DNA from: Buxus sempervirens
Taxonomy: Eukaryota; Streptophyta; Magnoliopsida; Buxales; Buxaceae
Direction of reading: 5' to 3'
DNA length: 64,000 nt
Assembly: GCA_947561395.2 (NCBI GenBank)
Contig: OX387185.1
Coordinates: 46,820,602 to 46,884,601 of the forward strand
A program made the translations under genes and the position numbers. The number at the start of each line of letters is the position of its first letter. The stretch's first letter is position 1. The notes under the pieces are model-generated. The model was not told the origin of the DNA and searched no databases. It saw nothing but the letters and a program-made list of their open reading frames with translations. This document shows positions 24,724 to 37,500 of this stretch, piece after piece.

Positions 24724-26495
24724 CCCTAAGCTAAAAATCAACTTCTTTTCTTTAAAAAAAAATGTATATATTAGATATAAAAAAAGGGCAAACAGCCAAA
24801 CTAAACCATTTAGTGGCAACTTACAATAGTTTTCACCAAGTGCTTACTAACAAAAAAATAGAGAATATAATCAAAGCATGTCAAAAACATTATATTACAG
24901 TAAATGCAGCAATCCTTAAGAATCATGTATGCATATTAGAATGAACTGATAAGTTAACCTCTACGTCAACCAAAAAGACTTAGAAACCTGTTCACAGGTA
25001 TGACCATTATAAGCAAAACATGATATGTCACAAATAGAAAACATTGAATGTTCAAATTCGTAGAAAATTGAATGAAAAAGAAGACAGATAAGAAGCATCA
25101 AAGCATTTGATCACATTATCATGCAGTTTGCAAACCCATTACCAGTATTAAGTGCTAAAATACTAGGAATCATGGTATTGATAGATAAAAAGAATACTAG
25201 CAAAAGAAAATTAAATCAATAAAGTAAGTACGTATTTTTGGCGTTTATAATTAAAAAAAAGAAAGAATTGCAAGTAAAAAAAATTCTATATATATATTTT
25301 TTGCATAAATTGTAAATCAAGTATAAATGCCTTTATTTTCTAAACAGTATGCTTCTAAGAGTGAGCATAAATAGGATAATAAAGCTATCTAATTTCTGAT
25401 TGAGGCGCATGAACTTAATCCCACAAACATATGGCCATCAAACTGCAGGTTACTATTTTTAAATAGAAATCACTTGCAGAAATAGCAACTTAATCCCACC
25501 AATATAATAAATATATGGTCATCATATTGTAGGGAGCTATATTTTAGAAAAACAAATTTTAGATATCGCAATTGAAAAAGCAAATCCAAACAACTCAGAT
25601 ACAAAATTTCCGATTAAACACGCATACAAAAGAAAAATGAAGAATCACAGTAGTCCAGATAAAAGAAAAAGGTGACAGAGAAAGATAATTGAATCACAAC
25701 AAAAATGCATGATAGAAACAATAAATGAACCATAAACAAGGAATTTTAACTAGATAAAATTTGAATTCAAGAAAGCACAAATAATAATAATTCGAAATTT
25801 CCTAATTAAAATCACGAACTCAATCACACCCAGGTGAAGACACAGATATTATTTTCCATATATACGTTCACAACTCGGAAAAAAAAATCGTGCGAACCAA
25901 CCTAAAAACAATTGCACACAGATTTTCTTTGGAGCAAATAACAGAATTTACGAGGATTAATGTACTAGTGAAGACAGTACGTTTGAATCTTACTCTCCAA
26001 TTAATCCAAGGCGTCAGTAAAAGAACCTCGTGACCTAATCACCAATTTCTCAGTACTCTCTGTTCGTGTTCCCCGCGACAGAGCTCATCGACTAAAAAAA
26101 AAAAAAACGGTGGGTCGTGTTCGATTCACGGAACAAAAGACGGCCCAAATGTATCTCAAATTACAGAGTTACCCTCAACAAAAGACCGCAGATGCCTAAT
26201 TACGGAATTGTCCTCAAACGACTGCCCTCGGATATTTAGGGCTGTTCATGGCCTTCTCGGGATGACCGGCCTGATTGATTCCAGTTGAGAAAAAACTATT
26301 TTGCAATTTTGGCCTTAATGCTATTAGAGTGGAATGTCGCCACTTTTTTTGTTGTTGTTATTATTAATGTTTTGTGTCTACTTGAAAAAACACAAATCAT
26401 GTGATGCTCAATAGGAACAACATCTCACTCTAACAACAGGAACTAATTCGTGCTAAAATTGCAGGACAAAATCCTATCTATTGGTCACTTATACG
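24724..26495. other. Region upstream of the prolyl isomerase gene
   Basis: AT-rich DNA with no supported coding region. The stretch 26000-26100 is less AT-rich and contains CCCCGCGACAGAGC; it could hold the transcription start and a non-coding first exon of the isomerase gene. The rest is featureless apart from A/T runs. Confidence 0.4.
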
Positions 26496-27090
26496 TAAGT
26501 GTGTTCATGGGCTGGGCGACCCTCTCAGCCCAAAGTGATCAGCCCGTTTTTAGATGGGCTTGGCCATGCAATGGTTGACCATAGGGCTGGGCTGGGATTC
26601 ATTTTTAAAAGCCTAAAAAATTTTGGAAGGGCTTGATCAAAAATAAGAAATGGCGGGCCGGCCCGGCCCAACATTTAACTATTTAATTAGTTTTATTTTT
26701 AGTATTTAATTAATACTGTCTTTTAACCTTAAAAATAAACTACTTATATCTACTCCACCAGGTCTTCATTATTTTATTCCATCTTTTCCTCAAAATGGTG
26801 ATAACTTTTTGTTGGCAAGTGAAATTTCTCCCCAACATTTTTTTGAATTATCATAAAAAGAAAATATTAGTATTTTTGCCTTCATTTAAATTATTAAATA
26901 AAATCTCTAAGTGATTATTGTTGGACGGGCTTGGTTGGGTTTGGGCATTTAAGTGTTCTACTTGAACGGGCTTGGTCATTAATCACAAGCCTGATCATTG
27001 GGCTGGGCAAGCTTGGACAAAGACAATATCACTTATTTATGACCCCTGGCCTGGTCCGAACCCACCGAAGCCCACCCAATGATCAGCCCC
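26496..27090. mobile_element. Non-autonomous DNA transposon, 595 bp
   Basis: A direct repeat ACTTATACG occurs immediately left (26487-26495) and right (27091-27099) of this block, which fits an 8-9 bp target-site duplication. The ends carry related words in inverted orientation, rich in GGGCTGGGC at the left and GCCCACCC / GATCAGCCCC at the right, and the core is AT-rich. No transposase coding is present. Assignment to the hAT group is by duplication length only. Confidence 0.55.
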
Positions 27091-27099
27091 ACTTATACG

Positions 27100-27332
27100 G
27101 ACGTGTTGGGAATAATTTTTGAAAGCCCGTTATGGGGCCAAATTGACCAACCAGATGTTTTTACCATATCTTATAAATAATATTATAAAGGTAAGTTATT
27201 TATATAATAAGTTATGTATAATGTTCTTGAATTAGGGTTTTGACCAAGCTTACGATTTAATGTGTTTTATTTGTATATTTCTTTCTTAATCTAATATGTT
27301 ATGTTTTATTATTGAGAAGAAAAATACGAACA
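27100..27332. other. Short non-coding interval between two transposons
   Basis: AT-rich DNA without coding or structural signals that I can identify. Confidence 0.4.
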
Positions 27333-28494
27333 TCTATACTTTATATTAAAGTAAACTGCTTTGGGCTGACGTGGCAGCCTCGAGTGTTCGAACCTCTAAT
27401 CATCCCTCTCCCTCCCTCTCCATCTCACGAACAAAATTTTTTAAATCCCAAAAATGTTATCTGGAACCTCTAATTGTTTTTTTTCTCCTAAAACGATTAG
27501 AAAATCAAATTTTAGGGATTTTATCCTAAAAACAGGAAAGTGGAATCATCAAAATTTTAAAATCCCTAAAATGTTATTTCTCGAATTTTTTCTAAGAAAC
27601 TCTAATCATTTAAGTCGATTCATCGGATATATACAGAGCAAATTAGATCTATTCCTAAAATGGAAAGTGGAACCATCGAAAATAATGCAAATCAAATTAG
27701 AACTTGCAGCAAGCTGCAATGGAAGTTAATTTAATTAAGATACTAATTAAACTTTAAATATAACTTTATTATATTATCAATATAATGAAGTTATATTTAA
27801 AATTTAATTGTAATATAATATTCTTAATTGATTATAATGAATTTATATCTTAATTAATTAAGTTATTAAATTTAAATATTATAATATAATATAATTATGG
27901 TTATAATAATTATTTTATTATAATGAATTTTATTATATAATTAAATTCCTAATCTATCTTTTTCAAACTTCAAGCCCTTTCTCTCTATTTTTCCAATCAA
28001 TTCCCCGATAGATAAGGTTCAATAGAGTTGAGTATAAAGCTTCAAACCTAGAAGCTTTTCAAGATTTAAGAATGTTGATAATGTTGACCTTTGTATGGAT
28101 AATGACTTGAGATTTATAAAGGACCACATTTTCAGTAAATATTTCTTTCATAACATTGAATGTGTTGTCTTGTAATTTGGTCAATAAACCTTAGAAATGT
28201 TATAAAAACTCAATTTTTTTTGCTTTCCTATACTAAAAACATCATAAACTTGTTGTCTTTGCTATTATATTTCATTAGATCCTTGATAGATCCAATTAAT
28301 TTAGGCCAATCCGAACCCAGCCCGAACTCGAGAAATAATTTTAGGGTTGGGTTTGGGTTCAAGCAGTTTGGGTTTAAGGCGGGCCAAGATGAGTTTGGGC
28401 CAATTGATTTTAAATTGGGTTGAACCCAAACTCATCAAAACCTAGCCCAACCCGCCCTACTTACAGCTCTACGTGTATTGCACGGGTTGTCTGA
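27333..28494 (+). mobile_element. Helitron-like element, about 1.16 kb
   Basis: The left end TCTATACTTTATATTAAAG at 27333 is preceded by A and matches plant Helitron 5' ends, including the nearby copy at 29111. A candidate 3' end is ACGTGTATTGCACGG (28471-28485, short hairpin) followed by CTGA at 28491-28494 and then T. The hairpin is weak and CTGA is a less common form of CTRR, so the right border is tentative. The interior has an AT-rich palindrome and a GCCCGAACCC-type inverted stretch at 28300-28460, and no helicase coding. Confidence 0.5.
27753..27801. repeat. AT-rich palindrome, 23-bp arms
   Basis: Arms 27753-27775 (TTTAAATATAACTTTATTAT...) and 27779-27801 pair with one mismatch around a 3-base loop ATC. 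It lies in the AT-rich core of the Helitron-like element and would extrude or fold into a stable hairpin in single-stranded form. Confidence 0.85.
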
Positions 28495-28581
28495 TAGTTT
28501 ACTTCAAGTAAAGACAATAGCAGCACTTGTTTGACACACTCAAGCTTCTAGAGTTTTCTTATGGCTGGGTGTGGTCGTGAC

Positions 28582-29335
28582 TAAGGGTGTCAATTGGTTC
28601 GACGTAAACTGAAAACCAATCGAACCAAATTTCCGTTTCATTTGGTTTTATTCTTAGTTTGGTTTTGAAAAAATACAAACCAAATTAATTTGTTTAGGTT
28701 TACGGTTTAGGTGTTTGAGAAACTGAACCAAACCGAAAATTAAACTATGTTATTATATATTTATAATTTTATTCAACATATAATATACATACAAAAATTT
28801 CAAAACCTCTTACCACACTTTTTATATATGTGACTTATTTTTTTTATTAATGTAACATTATAGAAATACCATATTTATTTTATAGTAAACAATACTAGCA
28901 GGATGCACGTGCAATATTGAATGTGTGAAGGAAGGGAGGGAGGGAGGGAGGGAGAATGTGGGGAGGAGAGTTTTTAAAACTGATTGTATGTTTTGACGTT
29001 GTACCCTTAAATTAATAAATATTCTTAATAGGTGTAAGGGCTATTTTGGAAAGCTACACATTTTGTTTGGTACGTTTCCAAGGGGCCTATTCCCATTATA
29101 TATAGTATAGATATATATTGTTTACATTTATATTCTATTAAATAATACGGTTTAAACTTTAAAGATATTATAATTTCGATGTTTCGGTTTGGTTTTCAAT
29201 TTATTCACTTTATTTCGGTTCGGTTTTCTGTTTATAACTTTTAGTTAAAATTTGGTTTGGTTCAATTTTTGGTTTTGATCAACATAATTCGGTTTGGCAT
29301 AAAAACCAAACCAAACCGACCGAATTACACCCCTA
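28582..29335. mobile_element. MITE with inverted ends, interrupted by a Helitron
   Basis: The left end TAAGGGTGTCAATTGG and the complement of the right end, TAGGGGTGTAATTCGG, form imperfect terminal inverted repeats. They are followed on both sides by multiple GGTTTGGTTTT / AACCAAACC words that pair across the element. This is a common plant MITE type. I see no clear target-site duplication. A 217-bp Helitron (28895-29111) splits it. Confidence 0.6.
28895..29111 (-). mobile_element. Miniature Helitron, 217 bp
   Basis: On the minus strand it starts TCTATACTATATATAATGGG at 29111 with A before it. It ends CTAG at 28898-28895 with T after it. A TGCACGTGCA palindrome (28904-28913) precedes the end by six bases. 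It includes a (GGGA)n run at 28928-28955. It lies inside the MITE 28582-29335. Confidence 0.75.
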
Positions 29336-30042
29336 GCCCAATATTTGGGTCATGCCATAAGAATTTCATCACAAACCATTTTTTTGGGATTTTATCTTGA
29401 AGAATTCGCGATTTTTCTTTTCTTGTGTTTTTTGTTTTATTTTTGGCCTTTTCGGTGAGCTCAAATGGAGGTTACATTCATAGATGTATTTCTGTTCTAA
29501 ACTTCCAAGTTACAATTATGATCATGTATCCGGTACACGGTTAGAAACATGCAGTATCCGAGTATCCGTAACCATGCAAAATACTTAAACCAGTAGTTGA
29601 TCATCACATAAATTGCTTCCCAAGTAACTAAAGTACAGTTACTGTCTCGTTTCCCATGACTTTGTTTGTACCCTGGATACTACCTGCAGTAACATCATAC
29701 ATTGATTAACACAATCTATTTAAGGGGTTGGTAATGCGAGTGAAACCTATAACAAACCTTGTTGATTGCTCTACATTTATTATATTTCTAAAAGATTCTA
29801 ATCAAATATACCTGGTACTCAATGTTCACAAAAAGAATATAAACCATGGCTATAAGTTAAAACCAACTGCTATACTACATGATTACAAAATTAGCACTTG
29901 CGTGCTGTTTGCAATATAAAATCATTCGTGGATAAATTTTTATCATAATTAGATTGGCGATCACAACCTTCGACCTACAGCTTTGAGGGTCTCAATGCCC
30001 TTCTTCTGACTCCAAATTTCTACCCCCTTTGAATAGTATCAT
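29336..30042. other. Intergenic DNA and probable 3' UTR of the DNAJC16-like gene
   Basis: No coding region. The part next to 30042 should include the 3' untranslated region of the gene that ends there. Confidence 0.4.
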
Positions 30043-33000
30043 TTAGTCGGAGTCAGAATTTGATTGTAGCAGCTGGTATGCATCTTCTGGTTCAATGTCA
30101 GTGATGGAGGGAGGCCGATCTTGGCTAGATCTTGTTCTTGTGCGATTTCTCCGATTGGTATTGCCATTCCCCTGGACAAAAAGACCAAAATATAAGCTAA
30201 TTACAAAACTGAATACAGTACATATTTCATAAGAGTTAATAATGATGCAGACAAGCCTCTGATATCCACCCAATCCCAACTCAACCAACCAACCATCCAA
30301 TTTTTTCTCCTATGCAATACAGGGGAGTTGGTTACATTCCCTTTCAGAGAAGAATACTAAGCCCTCACAGTTTGGTAATACCTTAAATTCAGGTTTGTGC
30401 AACTCCACCAATGTTTTTCCACATAACTATGTTGTCTTCGTACCAAACCAGTTCCAAGTCCATCTGATGGAGGGTTTCCAACCCATGTAAAACTTTGCTA
30501 AATGCCCTATAACATGGATTCTCATTCCATTTTAGTTTATTAGACACTATGGATGAATCTTAACCAAGGTTAGTTCTCTTGTGAGTCCATCCTCCCCAGA
30601 CACTGCTTCAAATGGACCTACACTGGGTTACAATCCCTAAGAAATTATGCATGAATCTTGACCAAGCTTTTCATTCTTCTAAATCATTTGCTGCACACCA
30701 TGCACTTGACGTTTTTGATAGGTTTAACTGGTAATGCAATTTCACAACCTAAATAGAACTAGAGCAATAAAAAGAGCCACAAAGAGTATTCATATGTCAC
30801 AAAGTTTGGTGTTTATGTCACTATGTATACTGCCTTGTAAACCCTCAAACATGTAAAATCAAAGGTACCTATCTCTTGAAAGAAGGGAGAATTGAAAGAC
30901 ACCAACCCCGAGGAATTTACAGCGCGAGGACTTATCGCTCCATCAATATTTTTAATCCAAATTGTCAAAATGCCTAATGGAACATAAGCTTGATGTCATC
31001 AATTTGTCATATAAGCTTGACATTATAAATGTCATATTTTTCTTGTGTTGCCACTCTTTTTGGTAGGTATGACTGTTACCAAAATTTACAGGAGTAATTT
31101 CTCCCACAAAAGTTTATGCAAGAGAGCTCAAGTGGAAACCTGGAAATAGTAGTTTTTCCATGTTTTTTACACTTTTCTTCCCTACCTTCTCAACACAGAA
31201 CAAGAATATCTTTGCATGAATCTAAAGTTCTTGGAAAATGCCTGTACACCGAGCTTCTAGAAAGAAAAGGAGAAGGAAAAAGGTTCATCACAGAGTTGCA
31301 AGCATGCACATTTATCGTTTCAAGATGTCTAAACATTGTTGCAAGGAAATAACTTATCCTGTCAGTTACCTCAGTACTTTGTTGACTTTGCTCATTTGAC
31401 TGACTTGGCTTAGATTTTTGACTCCTCTGTAGCCAGATGGTACCAAAAGATATGGATGCAGCCAAAAGCAAGATTGGGCCCAGCCTAGGATCTCCCATCT
31501 TATCACAGGCACTTGTTACAAAATTAAAAATCCTCTGTTTGATTCCTTTGCTTGTGGAAAGAACACTTTGGGTACCTCTTGACCAGAATGGATCTACATC
31601 CTCAGGAACAAGATCAGGAGTCTTTGTCCTCTGCATGAGAGAAAAGAATCAAGCTATTAGTCATCAATATGAGGTTGAAAGAAATACACCTACTCTATAC
31701 ACAACATACTAGTAAGTAAATACTTGACACACAGAGAATTATCATTTTCCGGCATAGCAATTCAAATGGAATCATAGGCAGAGAAATTGGGCCCAAAAAA
31801 ATAGAGGGTTTCCCATCTAGAATATGTCACAAATTTGTTGCAAGCAGAATGAACTGGAATATGAGCAGCTTCCAAAAATCTGTTGGCAAAGATTTTGCTT
31901 TAATTGGAGAAGGATCAGAAGGTCAACTTTCAGAATATATTAGCAAGATCACAACTGGTAACTTACAAAGAAGGGGAGTTCTCTGGAGTCACCATCCTTG
32001 ATTATTTGTGAAATCCATTCAATAATCTGCATATAGAATGCAACAAGATGGAAAGGCACGTGAGGAAGTGTATTAACTGATAAGTGGATAAAATTTCAGC
32101 CCAAATAATCATTAAAAAATACGGCATGCCATTGTATAGAAAGACAATATTTCATGCCAAACCAACTGAAAGACAGCTAGATTTTCAATGAGATTATATT
32201 TACTACAGCAAAACTTAGCTCCAAATACCACGAACACTAAAAAACATAAAAATCATTGGTTTTTTGCCCCTTCCATAAAGTTTACATATAAAATGGACTA
32301 TTTCCATTACATAGAATTTGGCTTTGATAAAGTTTACTTTAAGATTAATTTACTTATATTACTTCCCCGAAAGGAGTGCTTTGCTTGCAACACATTTACT
32401 GTTTCTGAAAATGCTATGAATATTCATTCATCAGAACTTAAAAAAAATGAAATAATACTTTTTATATAAATCATCAAAAGCAAAGCGGAAAAACAATGAA
32501 GGTCCACCCGGAAGGAAGATCTAATATTCTACATTAATTTTTGGTTATGTGTCAACATTAACAAAGAAAAAGATGACAGCTCGGTAACAAATTGAGTTAT
32601 GCCAAACAAGAGTGTTGTACTTGCATTTTTGTCTCCAATCAGAGAGATATATTTCAGGAAATGGTAACTTCTAGGAAATATAGAGTGTGTTGATAGAGTT
32701 TACCAACAATTGTCAAATAAAGGTGGTCTAGCAGCTATAAACTCTTAAGTGATAACTTGAATTTGCAACAGGAATTAATGTTTACCTTTGGACTTTCACC
32801 TGTCCCGTTGTACCTAGCTACAAGTTGCGAAGCAGGATCCACATCATCATCTTGAAATGTATCCCATATAGTTTTGGGTTTTCTCTCAACCTTTTTACTA
32901 TCCTCCGTTGAATTCCTTTTGTAACGCACAATAAATAACTGTGGTACATCATTAAGATCCCTCCTTGGCCCGCAGCTCTCATAGCTGTTTTCTGAAGGGA

Positions 33001-34554
33001 GGTAGAAAAAACAGTACTTCTGCAGAGAGCGAAAAGAATGTGAGTCAAATTAAAATAGCATTTCATAATCCAATGTTCACACATCCCCCAAAAAACATGT
33101 ATAACGTTTCTGGTGAACATAAATAGAATCAGATTTCCCACCTCGCAAAATAATAATAATTTTTTTTCTTGATTATCTTCTACTTTCAGCTTCCCATTAA
33201 ATGGGTTAGGCTCAACTGCAACCCATTGGCTGTGGTACCCATATGTAAGGCATACACACATGTCCACATGCATATAAATAAATGTGTGCAAGTGTGCATA
33301 CACGCACAAATAATATGTAATGTATTCACACCACATATATAGTCAATAATTGTTTAATGGCTAGTATACTATATAACATAATTTAATGTAAAAGAATGTG
33401 ATTATTTGTCAATTTAAATTGTTAAACAGGTTAAATACTGGATTAGGATAGAATGGAGTTGGTTGATCATATCCAATATAGTAGGATTTAGTTGGTCTCA
33501 AACTCATAGTATAGTCACTTGAACCATTATGACCCTACCCATTGCTACCAAACATTTGGCTTCTTCTCCTTTTTCTTTTCTTTTTTTTATCCTCTTGGTG
33601 CGCGGGGGGGTGGGGGGGGGGGGGGGGGGGGGTGTGGTGGTGGTGGTGTGGTGTTGTTTGTTTGGTGTTTTGGGTGTTGTGGCAGTGGAAATTATTAACC
33701 TACAGTGAAGATGAATACAAGACACATATATATTCATGATTTGATATTGTGCCAAAGCACCATGAGGACACAACATCGCACTCATGGAATAAATTTATTC
33801 ACATATTCAATAAGAACATGGAAAACTTTGACTTCACCAGAATCTCTAAATTGCCATAATGCATTAATTTCTTTTTATTCCTGTTCATTCTGCAGTTATT
33901 TAGTGCATTTTGTTTGTGCCTTGACATTTTTCCGTCGTTACTGTTTTCCTATCTAAACTTGTCTCACTTAATTGCAAATTGCTGTTTTTTTGCTTGTTTC
34001 AACATATTGAATACCCAATGAAAACTCTCACTTTTCCCAATCCCTCCCACCTTTGGTTTTCAACTTTTCACCAAATCTCAGCAAAAACAAACCTCCCTCA
34101 GTTTTTTAAACAGAATAGGTACCCATGCCAGAATCAAACTTTAAACCTTACCCAACAACCAACATTAAATGTAAGACTACGACACTAAAATAATGGAAGT
34201 AACAAAATATAAACCTGCGATAAAATAATGGAAGTAACAAAATATAAACCTGCGATGGAAAGAATACTCACTTGTTGGGCTTCCCCATCAAGCCATGTAA
34301 ATGTCAATCTCCTGTTTTTGTATGTCTCAGCTGCTGGTTCTGAGGTACGATCTTTACCAGCTGAATCTGAATTGCCATCTTTAGACAATATACCTCGGAC
34401 TCTGCGCATGGTCTATAGAAAATATAGAATATATTTTCATCGTAAGTCAACATGTGGCGATATGAATATTCACAATACAAATAAGACTTAATATAAAAAT
34501 TTTATGAGTGTGTGTGTATATACATATACATCTACATATGTGTGTGTGTGTGTC

Positions 34555-34591
<37 letters not shown>

Positions 34592-37500
34592 CTCAATTAC
34601 TAATAATCCAGTAAACAAATTCAAAAACTTTTTGAGTATTCATCCACATAAATGATAAAGAACCTTAGGAAAGAAAATATAAAATAGATACTAAGAAAAT
34701 ATATAGTAGGCCTCATGTACTATTAACTGTAATTATGGCAGCACATACTTGATATAGAATAATAGTTGTCCTTTAAACCTGTAAGTCCATGTAGGAGACC
34801 TCTTCGTGTAAAGAATTAGCTCAATTGAATCATTCTAATTTTCTGGCAAGTAGACAATTTTCGGGGTAATCAGATGAATCAGACCACAAATTTCTGGTTG
34901 TCAAAAGAATTTTAATCAGTTTGATGGCTGATTTTTTTGGTAGAAAAATTATCTTTTGTCTTCTATACATGCATCAAAAATCGAATTCCTTGGACACACA
35001 TAGATACACACCTTTCATGGTTCGGAACAAAATAAAAGTTAATCACAGTGAATGCCTAATGCCTGCCCAATTCATTAAATCTAACACAGAAAAAGAATAA
35101 AGGAGCTCACTTCACGCATCTTATTGAGTTCCAAGCTTTGCCTCCCTGCAAGAATCACACAATACCATGTCATGGTATCATTTCCTGCACGAGAATAGCC
35201 ACGGGCATCACAACCCAATTCCATGGATGTCACACTCCTCAATTGGGGAAGCTCTGGCAAAAAGAACATGAAAAAAAAAATTGAGAAAGCCTTTTTTTTT
35301 TTTCTTCCTTTCTTCAAGCAAAATCAAATCTCCCAAGGCATAAAAACATAACATATACAGGTTGTAGCAGTATCAATGGAAAACGATTCATTACAACTTG
35401 ATATCAGATCATATGGAGCAATATTCATTAATCCAAAATTCCTAAGAATATAAATGAAATGAAGACATTTAGCTAAATAATGTTGCAATTATTTTGAATA
35501 ATGAAGCAATATTTACATAAAATATGATGTGGAGTATTCCATTGTGCTACATATTGTGAAAATGTTGTATAAGCCATATAGAAGCAATTAATGGATTGGT
35601 AACAAGCTAAAAACATGACAACGAACAACAACCATGAAATGTATGAATAATGCAAGAAAGTATATTTGCTATCACAAAATGTTGTGCTTCACTCTCATGA
35701 AATACTAACAGCAGACATGTCCATCCATCAATGTCAAAAAAGACATTGCATATAACTGAATATACAGATAGAGATTCCAATCACTTCTTTATATGGATGA
35801 TTTCAAGATCGAATGCCAAAAAATTAAGTTTGAACTGATCTCTGATATTTGGTCTTCCTTTTTGGGCCTTCTTGGTATTTGTTGGGTGCAGCCTAGATCA
35901 TTTTCAGAATTTTTTAATCAATGGAGGTTTCCATTCCTCACAAGAAAAGGGAAACTGATGTACCAAGCAGTCTTGTGTGCTACCATTTGGATGATATGGA
36001 TTGCTCAGAATCGATGCATCTTCGAAGGAGTGTCTATTATGAAGCCTAAAATTTTGGAGGATATTTTTGTTTTCACTGCAGATTGGGTTAGCATCAAACA
36101 GGAGTTTCAGATCTGTTCCTAAGAGTGACATATTAAGGGACTGGGTTACAGTCATGTCATTGGAGTAGTGTTATCCAAGCTTAGAATTTTCTATGATCCT
36201 CTCAGGGGGATATATCTTTTTGCTGGTTTTGTCGTTATTTCTTGTGCTTATTGTTGGTAACTATTGGCCCCATATCTCATGGGTGTATTGTATTTTCTTC
36301 TCCCCTATTCTGTTTTAATACATCTTTCATTATTCATCAAAAAAAAAAAAAAAGGTTTGAACTCTTTTCTGTGTCATATCAGTCCAACTCCCAAATACCG
36401 GGAAGAGCCAAGGAGGATAAGCCAATTAACCATGCAAGCATGGATAAACATTAATATAAATAAAATTCTCTCATAAATAAGCAAGCCAATGTACATTATA
36501 ATGGATAACTGTTGCTGACATGTCACTAACAGGGGGATTAGGGGACACAACTTATATCGGAGTTGCTTGAGGAACTTTTTCCACCATATTATTGATAATA
36601 ATGCATGAGTAGCTTCACACATGCAACATTAGTCAATATGTATGACATTGTGCACAAAATGACATCGATTTTGAAAATATTTCTTTTAGAAATTTTTGAG
36701 AAAGGCTCTTATGTTACATTTTTTCTTCCAAAAAGCACTCTTCTCCTTCCATTTTTGCAGCTTTTCATGTGGATTTGCTACCTCACCATCTTTCATTGAG
36801 GATCTAGAGGATTTCCAAGCCTTACGAATCCAATTTTTGAGGTAACCACTTGCTTCTAATCTTTTTTTTTGATGAATGATGAAAGATATATTAAAACTTA
36901 AGAGGGAGAGAAAAAGTACAAGACCCATGAGATATGGGAGAACAGAATGAAAAGATAAACTAAAAGCTACCAAAACCAGCTAATAGGACTACACACCAGG
37001 AAATAACTAAACAATAAAATACTGAAACTGGAACAGACTAATCCAAAAAAGAAACTGTAGCCCAATCCCGCAAGATGTCAAATGTTGGGGCAGATCTGAA
37101 CTCCTTCCTGGTAGTATCCCGCAAGAAACTTGCCTCTAATCTTTTCCCTGATCTCTTCTATGCTATCAAGGGAATAGCTATAAATAGTCATCAAAACCTA
37201 GGAAAGAGTAGAAGAATGGAACCTATTATGGGTGAAATTGTTATATCTTCTACAAAAACATATGATACATCATAGGCCAACATCATTTCAAGTTTTCTAA
37301 AAAATATTTAAGTATTCTTAATTCAAAATAAATTACAAAAAGTCAATATATTAAGTTTCAATACCCCACACTTATAAATAACAATAAAACCTTAATTAAT
37401 TAAGAAAAATATTTAGTTAAGTGAAAACGAAGTATAAAAAAACTTTAATTTGTTAAATAAAATTAAAAATTAAATAAATTGAAAATCATAGAGATTTTAA

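Noticed and set aside
33504-33785. Open frames over the poly-G tract
   Set aside because: Low-complexity translation of a G/C run inside an intron.
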